DNA of 28,753 nt from positions 1-28,753 of the IMG/VR virus record IMGVR_UViG_3300007609_000068. The stretch is one strand, 5' to 3'. Every line of letters begins with the position of its first letter. The first letter of the stretch is position 1. This document shows positions 24,598-28,753 of the stretch, in pieces. The DNA comes from a virus. Both the position numbers and the translations under genes were made by a program. The notes beneath the pieces are model-generated. The model worked only from the letters and a program-made list of their open reading frames with translations. It ran no database searches and was not told where the DNA came from.

Positions 24598-25476
24598 ATG
24601 CCAGAATTCGATCCAAACAGTTTTCAAGGGAATCAGCAAAATCCCCTTCAAAAGTACTTTAGACAGGCGAAAGTTTATATTACCCTGCCCAGCCAAGGGC
24701 AGTGGTATCCCAACGGGACTTTAGATTATCCAGAAAACGGTGAACTGCCTGTGTTTGCAATGACTGCTAAAGACGAGTTGGGCATGAAAACTCCAGACGC
24801 ACTGCTAAACGGACAAGCCACTGTTGATGTTATTCAAAGCTGTGTGCCTAATATCAAGGACGCATGGCAAATGCCCAGCATTGATCTAGATGCCGTGCTT
24901 ATTGCAATACGAATTGCTACTTACGGCGAGCAGCTTGATATTACTACGAAAATTCCAAACATCGGTGACGAAAAAGATTACGGTGTTGACCTAAGAACTG
25001 TATTGAATAAATTAGTCACAGTGCATTTCGAAAGCACTGTTTTTATCAATGACATGAAAGTCGAGCTGCGTCCGTTGACCTACAGAGAATTTACCAACAG
25101 CAGTCTCAAAACATTCGAAGAGCAAAGAATACTGAGATTAGTAAATGACGAAAGCATTCCAGAAGAAGAAAAGCTTGCTCGATTTAATCAAAGCTTTAAG
25201 AAATTGACAGACTTAACCGTAGACATGCTTGCCAATGCTGTTACCAGCATCTCTGTAGACGGAACAACAGTAACTGATCAAAATCACATCTCAGAATTCA
25301 TTATTAATTCTGACAAACAGTTTTTTGGCGGAGTAAAGGATCATTTCGAATCGCAGAAAAAGAAATTTGAAATTGAACCCATGACTATTCATACCACTGA
25401 AGACGAACAAGAAAGAGGGGCACCTGAAACTTTTGAAATTCCTATTACGTTTGATCAATCAAATTTTTTCGCATAA
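24598..25476 (+). CDS. gp26-type T4 baseplate-family protein, candidate tail-assembly chaperone (292 aa)
   Basis: GGAG lies 6 bases before ATG 24598. The conserved stretch (KVYITLPSQGQWYPNGTLDY, then VFAMTAKDELGMKTPDALLN, VIQSCVPNIKDAW and AVLIAIRIATYGEQLDI) belongs to the family annotated as T4 baseplate hub protein gp26 (T4_baseplate). T4 gp26 has about 208 residues, so this is longer. It is one of only two plus-strand genes, with its own late promoter. Its last codons hold a -1 slippery run that would fuse it to the next ORF, the G/GT pattern of tail chaperones; together with the adjacent tape-measure-like gene this suggests it coats the tape measure during assembly (inference). Confidence 0.78.
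   Translation: MPEFDPNSFQGNQQNPLQKYFRQAKVYITLPSQGQWYPNGTLDYPENGELPVFAMTAKDELGMKTPDALLNGQATVDVIQSCVPNIKDAWQMPSIDLDAVLIAIRIATYGEQLDITTKIPNIGDEKDYGVDLRTVLNKLVTVHFESTVFINDMKVELRPLTYREFTNSSLKTFEEQRILRLVNDESIPEEEKLARFNQSFKKLTDLTVDMLANAVTSISVDGTTVTDQNHISEFIINSDKQFFGGVKDHFESQKKKFEIEPMTIHTTEDEQERGAPETFEIPITFDQSNFFA
25461..25470 (+). promoter_or_regulatory. Candidate programmed -1 ribosomal frameshift site A AAT TTT TTC
   Basis: In the frame of the 292-aa gene the codons are tcA AAT TTT TTC, containing two overlapping X-XXY-YYZ heptamers (A-AAT-TTT at 25461-25467 and T-TTT-TTC at 25464-25470). The -1 frame has a stop (TGA) at 25452 and the 0 frame stops at 25474, so the only window for a shift is 25455-25473, and the run lies inside it. 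A -1 slip gives S-N-F-F-R-I-R-M-L-T-W and continues through the 73-aa ORF, yielding about 367 residues. Confidence 0.7.
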
Positions 25477-25478
25477 GG

Positions 25479-25700
25479 ATGCTTACCTGGAGCCTTGACG
25501 AAATTTTAGCGGAAGCTAAGAAATTAGAAAAAGAACAGAGTGCATTGAGGGAAGAACTTTTAAAGATCTGTTGGTACATGCGAGGTGGCGTTACCTTAGA
25601 CGAAGCTTATGCTATGAGTTATCAGGATAGATCGATAGTGGGAGATATTGTTAAAGACAACATGGAAACCACTAAGAAGTCGGGCTTGCCTTTCTTTTAG
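25479..25700 (+). CDS. Small downstream ORF, probably the frameshift extension of the gp26-type gene (73 aa)
   Basis: Reads MLTWSLDEILAEAKKLEKEQ, then ELLKICWYMRGGVTLDEAYA, MSYQDRSIVGDIVKDN and METTKKSGLPFF. The MSYQDR...ENxxxTKKSG ending is similar to short proteins that follow gp26-type genes in other T4-like phages. Its ATG begins 2 bases after the upstream stop, with AAGG directly touching it, so independent initiation looks poor. The -1 frame is open from 25455 onward, so the sequence is better read as the T part of a G-GT fusion. T4 gp51 is an alternative identity I cannot support. The last 29 bases overlap the convergent minus-strand gene. Confidence 0.65.
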   Translation: MLTWSLDEILAEAKKLEKEQSALREELLKICWYMRGGVTLDEAYAMSYQDRSIVGDIVKDNMETTKKSGLPFF

Positions 25701-27771
25701 GAATCAACATCTGCTTAACTTGGGCGGCAATACCCAGTTTCTTAATCTCAGCTGCAAGCGTCTGTACATCAACCTGTGCAGTAGACTGGCCTGCTTGTGT
25801 TTTCTTAAGATCAACATTATTGTTTGAACCTACAGTACCGATCTGCTCGTCTGATAATCCTGCTTGACTGAGAACATTCACAACACTGGCAGTGTCTGTA
25901 GGTGATCCCATTTTTTTCCAAATACGATTCAACTTGCCTGCTGTTACCTGTTGACCTAGTTCTTTGCCTACTGCCTTTATACCTTGACCTGCTTTTTCTG
26001 CACCTTTGCTGGCAACTTTACCGATAGCATCTGCGGCTTTACTTGCCATGCTCATTATGCCTGCTTCATAAAGTTCAAGCTCGTCCCATAGTTGTTCATC
26101 TAGTGATTCGCCAGTAGGTTTACCGAAAGCATTTGTAGTTAACCAATCTATAGCCCATTGTTTATCTTGACGTGATGCATTTTCCCAAGCATCATTGCCT
26201 ATCATTTGTTTAAGAAAATTTTCTACCTCAAATGTATCGTTGCCTATAGCATCTTTTACTGCGTCTGGTCTCACACCAAAATATTCAGCGGCTTGTCTAG
26301 GATTCATGTCGCCATCTGCTTTCACAATATCAAAATCTTCAGGAGTCCAATCTTCCGCATCGACATTCATTCGAAGTTCATAAGCTTTTTCAAAATCTTC
26401 TAGTTCGTTCCAGTCTGCACCCTGTCTTGGATCAGCTTCTGGTTCTGCTCCTGTCTCTGTATCTGTAGAGGACGAAAATGTATCCTTAACACTTTTTAAG
26501 TTATCAGGATTCTTTTCTAAAACGCTAAAGGTGCCATCGCCGTTATCAACAACTGCTCTATCTGAAACACCTCTGGGCCAGCCTTCTGCTCTTTCGGCAG
26601 CAGCTTTTGCGGCTTGTTCCGTAGGATAGTTTTTGCCAGTAGTTACAGCATCAGCTTGAGGTTCGTTTGCGCCTGTCTCTGGATCTGTACCACCGTCTGG
26701 AACTTGATTAACACCAGTTGGTCCTTCCCCTCTAATGTCGTTGACGTAGTCTTGTGCTTCCTTACTGAAAGAACCTTGCATACCTCCGCCGTTGCTTTGA
26801 ACTATTCTGTCGTATTCAGCAACTTCGTCCGGAGTTAAGAAAGTATTACCTTGCACAATCTTGCCTTCTATGCTGGCTGTGAAATCATCTGGGTAGTTGC
26901 CTTCGATAGTAACATTGTCTGCAAGTTTTTCCAACATGGCATCGTTCATAGAGCCCATGTCTCCCCACTTGGCAAACTGTTCATCAGCTAGATTGTTAGC
27001 AAACATCTGTCTAAACTGATCTTCACCGACTTGACTGAGATCAATGTCTGATAAATCAGCATCAACACTAAAGTCAGCTTCACCTTCAACTCCTGTAGGA
27101 TCAATGTCAAAGCCATCCAACACAACGTTGCCGATTGCACCTGCAATAGCACCAATGGCCGCACCTTTGAGACCTTTACCTACCGCAGTGCTCAGTTTAT
27201 CACCTTGCAGTGTGCTGTTGGCCATTCTCAAGAATAAACCTATTACACCACCTGATACCATACCGGCGCTTGCAAAGCCAAGTATCAAAGTCATTGCACC
27301 TATAATAAATGCACTTTTGGCAGGATTGCTTTTTGAATACTCTTTCCATGCATCAACACCAGCTAATATTTTTTTACCACCGGGCATAGAAGACACTTTG
27401 TTAGCAATCTGACTGCGCAGTTTGTCAAACTGTGCGTCTATGTTCTGTATAGGACCTGTTTCTTGTGCAGCCTTAGCTAGTTTTACAATCTCATCCTTCA
27501 TCTTGGAAGTAACTTGAGCTGTGGCTGCACCTGTTTTGCCCAGTGCTGTTTTGTTGTCTACAGTGACTTCTTCTGCGTTTTGAAATATCTGTTGTATTTG
27601 GTCAGCTGTAAGTTCTGCTTCTAGTAACACAGAAAGCTGTTCCATTAACGGCCATACCTGTGTTTCCCAACGTCCTAGATATACCTGCTGACGCTCAGTA
27701 AGAACCTGCCAGCTTTCATTTAACAGTTGAGCAGATTTATATTCTCTTATGGTAACTTCTTGTAACTTCAT
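25672..27771 (-). CDS. Large predicted virion protein with two hydrophobic segments (699 aa)
   Basis: ATG 27771 overlaps the upstream stop by 4 bases (ATGA). Residues 1-150 are helical (YLGRWETQVWPLMEQLSVLL, then EAELTADQIQQIFQNAE). Residues 153-181 (SAFIIGAMTLILGFASAGMV, continuing SGGVIGLFL) and 202-218 (KGAAIGAIAGAIGNVVL) form a helical hairpin able to span or enter a membrane. The middle is acidic and low complexity, with VADNGDG-type repeats. The C-terminus includes a KLNRIWKKMGSPTDTASVVN motif continuing LSQAGLSDEQIGTVG, a short module recurrent in marine T4-like phage proteins. Function unknown; an internal or ejected virion protein acting at the host membrane is possible. Confidence 0.72.
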   Translation of the reverse strand: MKLQEVTIREYKSAQLLNESWQVLTERQQVYLGRWETQVWPLMEQLSVLLEAELTADQIQQIFQNAEEVTVDNKTALGKTGAATAQVTSKMKDEIVKLAKAAQETGPIQNIDAQFDKLRSQIANKVSSMPGGKKILAGVDAWKEYSKSNPAKSAFIIGAMTLILGFASAGMVSGGVIGLFLRMANSTLQGDKLSTAVGKGLKGAAIGAIAGAIGNVVLDGFDIDPTGVEGEADFSVDADLSDIDLSQVGEDQFRQMFANNLADEQFAKWGDMGSMNDAMLEKLADNVTIEGNYPDDFTASIEGKIVQGNTFLTPDEVAEYDRIVQSNGGGMQGSFSKEAQDYVNDIRGEGPTGVNQVPDGGTDPETGANEPQADAVTTGKNYPTEQAAKAAAERAEGWPRGVSDRAVVDNGDGTFSVLEKNPDNLKSVKDTFSSSTDTETGAEPEADPRQGADWNELEDFEKAYELRMNVDAEDWTPEDFDIVKADGDMNPRQAAEYFGVRPDAVKDAIGNDTFEVENFLKQMIGNDAWENASRQDKQWAIDWLTTNAFGKPTGESLDEQLWDELELYEAGIMSMASKAADAIGKVASKGAEKAGQGIKAVGKELGQQVTAGKLNRIWKKMGSPTDTASVVNVLSQAGLSDEQIGTVGSNNNVDLKKTQAGQSTAQVDVQTLAAEIKKLGIAAQVKQMLIPKRKASPTS

Positions 27772-28502
27772 AGTAAACTCGCTAGTTCTTGCTTTTGCTG
27801 ATCAGTCAATGCGTCAAGCTGTTGTTTAATGTTCATAGGTATACCTGGAGTTTCGGGTTTATCACCTATCACAGGTTTGTCTTGAGGAGTAAATGGTTTG
27901 CCAGTATTAGGATTGATCAGTGCAGTTCTAGGCACATTCGCAGTAAACTCACCTGCTTGTACTTTTACATGTGCATCATCTTTGCCTTTGTCAATCACAA
28001 CAGCTTCTTTTTCTTTGCCGTCTCGGCCTTTAAATTTCACTTGTTGATTAGGTGCAAATTTTATTTCTGCACTCTGCTCCCCGCTACCACCGTCAGTATC
28101 GCTGCCGGACGAATCGTCGTTGCCTTGACTCACACCTGAACGCTTGTTCATAGCTTCGGATGCAACAGTCATTAGAATGTCGTTTAGTTGCTGTTTGGTT
28201 AAAGTACCACTTGGAATATTGGCTTTGGTTTGATGTTTCTTGACTTGTTTAATAAACGTGCTCAGGTCTTCGCCAGTGGCCTGTTTCATGGTCTTTTGAT
28301 TTTGACCAAGATACCCGTTAAATTCTTTGTGTAATATGTTTGCAGTATCACCTAGGTCAGCTTTTGAAGCAATATTAGCAGCTTTACTTTTAGCAGCACC
28401 ACCGGGTACTTTGTTTAGCACACGTGAACCTATTTTTTTAGCAGCCTGTCCTATCATACCAGCAGGTACTTCATCCAGCTGTTCTATTTCGTTGATCTTC
28501 AT
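27768..28502 (-). CDS. Hypothetical protein coupled to the membrane-segment virion protein (244 aa)
   Basis: Begins MKINEIEQLDEVPAGMIGQA. I chose ATG 28502 because the longer version would start with TTG at 28517, only 3 bases after the expected transcription start. GGAAAA lies before the ATG. The N-terminal two thirds are helical (AKKIGSRVLNKVPGGAAKSK, and TLTKQQLNDILMTVASEAMN), followed by a Ser/Asp/Gly-rich linker. Residues of about 145-195 (IKFAPNQQVKFKGRDGKEKE, VVIDKGKDDAHVKVQAGEF) look like a small beta-barrel similar to SH3-like folds. The C-terminal peptide QQLDALTDQQKQELASLL is amphipathic. I do not recognise the family. ATGA overlap and shared promoter suggest it works with the 699-aa protein. 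Confidence 0.65.
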   Translation of the reverse strand: MKINEIEQLDEVPAGMIGQAAKKIGSRVLNKVPGGAAKSKAANIASKADLGDTANILHKEFNGYLGQNQKTMKQATGEDLSTFIKQVKKHQTKANIPSGTLTKQQLNDILMTVASEAMNKRSGVSQGNDDSSGSDTDGGSGEQSAEIKFAPNQQVKFKGRDGKEKEAVVIDKGKDDAHVKVQAGEFTANVPRTALINPNTGKPFTPQDKPVIGDKPETPGIPMNIKQQLDALTDQQKQELASLL

Positions 28503-28525
28503 GAATTTTCCAAACAATGATATAA

Positions 28526-28533
28526 TATTTATC
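28526..28533 (-). promoter_or_regulatory. T4-type late promoter box GATAAATA
   Basis: Minus-strand GATAAATA 23 bases before ATG 28502; expected start near 28520. It begins the two-gene unit of the 244-aa and 699-aa proteins. Confidence 0.65.
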
Positions 28534-28542
28534 GATAGATAG

Positions 28543-28563
28543 AATATCTACTTCGTAGATATT
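28543..28563. repeat. Inverted repeat AATATCTAC/GTAGATATT
   Basis: Perfect 9-bp arms with a 3-base loop immediately upstream of the late promoter. No T-run follows on the minus strand; on the plus strand only a short TTTT follows. Could be a weak terminator or regulatory stem. Confidence 0.5.
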
Positions 28564-28753
28564 AGTTTTCGCTTATCGCTCAAACTACATTTATCATTAA
28601 ACGAAACGAAGTGAAGTAATAGTTTCATGTAGATCGTTTAGGTCAGACGGAACCTCTTTGGGTTCCATCAAAAAAAAGCTTCATGTGAGTCATGCTCATG
28701 CCGAGACTTTGGAAACAGGTATTTGGTTTATACACAACTCCCCGGGCTCTGAC
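28564..28753. other. Non-coding right edge with inverted repeats
   Basis: No ORF or RNA gene I can support. It contains GGAACC/GGTTCC around a 6-base loop (28649-28666) followed on the plus strand by eight A's, and a weak CATGAG/CTCACATG stem whose minus-strand reading is followed by eight T's, a possible weak terminator for a gene beyond the edge. Confidence 0.35.

Noticed and set aside
28649-28666. GGAACC/GGTTCC stem as an intrinsic terminator
   Set aside because: The run next to it is A's on the plus strand, and the T-run on the minus strand comes before the stem rather than after it.
28700-28753. tRNA-Leu-like 5' part (GCCGAGA ... GGAAACAGGTA)
   Set aside because: The D-stem does not pair well and no anticodon arm or T-arm can be formed before the window ends.
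1-28753. CRISPR array, insertion sequence, integrase or attachment site
   Set aside because: No spaced direct-repeat array, transposase or integrase motifs were seen; the direct repeats present are in-frame protein repeats.

Overview
The window is part of a T4-like contractile-tailed phage genome carrying the head-morphogenesis module and a long tail-fibre/appendage module. The recognisable T4-type proteins are the portal gp20, prohead protease gp21, scaffold gp22, major capsid protein gp23 and a gp26-type baseplate-family protein. The appendage proteins have the style of marine T4-like phages (cyanophages and pelagiphages): N-termini such as MAIGRISGQVLKSNL and IADNQKLDFLWKKIGYG, 'GNLTIDG' beta-repeats and a beta-helix fibre. 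The host cannot be deduced from the window; there are no photosynthesis, metabolic, integrase or tRNA genes I can support.

Layout. Almost everything is on the minus strand, transcribed right to left. 28502-25672: two poorly known genes, one encoding a large protein with two hydrophobic segments. 24598-25700: a two-ORF island on the plus strand. 24520-19531: tape-measure-like protein, portal gp20 and a small conserved protein. 19531-14755: a GT42/MptE-like Rossmann protein, an acidic gp67-like prohead core protein, gp21, gp22 and gp23, closed by a strong intrinsic terminator. 14682-1: two small genes, then a block of fibre/appendage genes ending in a giant repeat protein that runs off the left edge (open for 1983 codons to base 1).

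Regulation visible in sequence. NATAAATA late-promoter boxes sit before most transcription units on the minus strand (6011, 11675, 12542, 14287, 14688, 19784, 24579, 28526) and once on the plus strand (24547), just where the plus-strand genes begin. A consensus-like sigma70 promoter with an operator-like palindrome in its spacer lies before the gp67-like gene.

Most interesting points. (1) A canonical -1 slippery run, A AAT TTT TTC, sits in the roughly 20-base window where the plus-strand gp26-type ORF and the following 73-codon ORF can be joined. It lies next to a tape-measure-like gene, the arrangement of G/GT tail-assembly chaperones. (2) Two late promoters sit 5-7 bases before ATG codons that lack a Shine-Dalgarno sequence, predicting leaderless late mRNAs. 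(3) Face-to-face late promoters lie within 40 bases at the divergent junction. (4) A giant fibre protein carries nine diverged copies of a Cys-Arg-Asp module.
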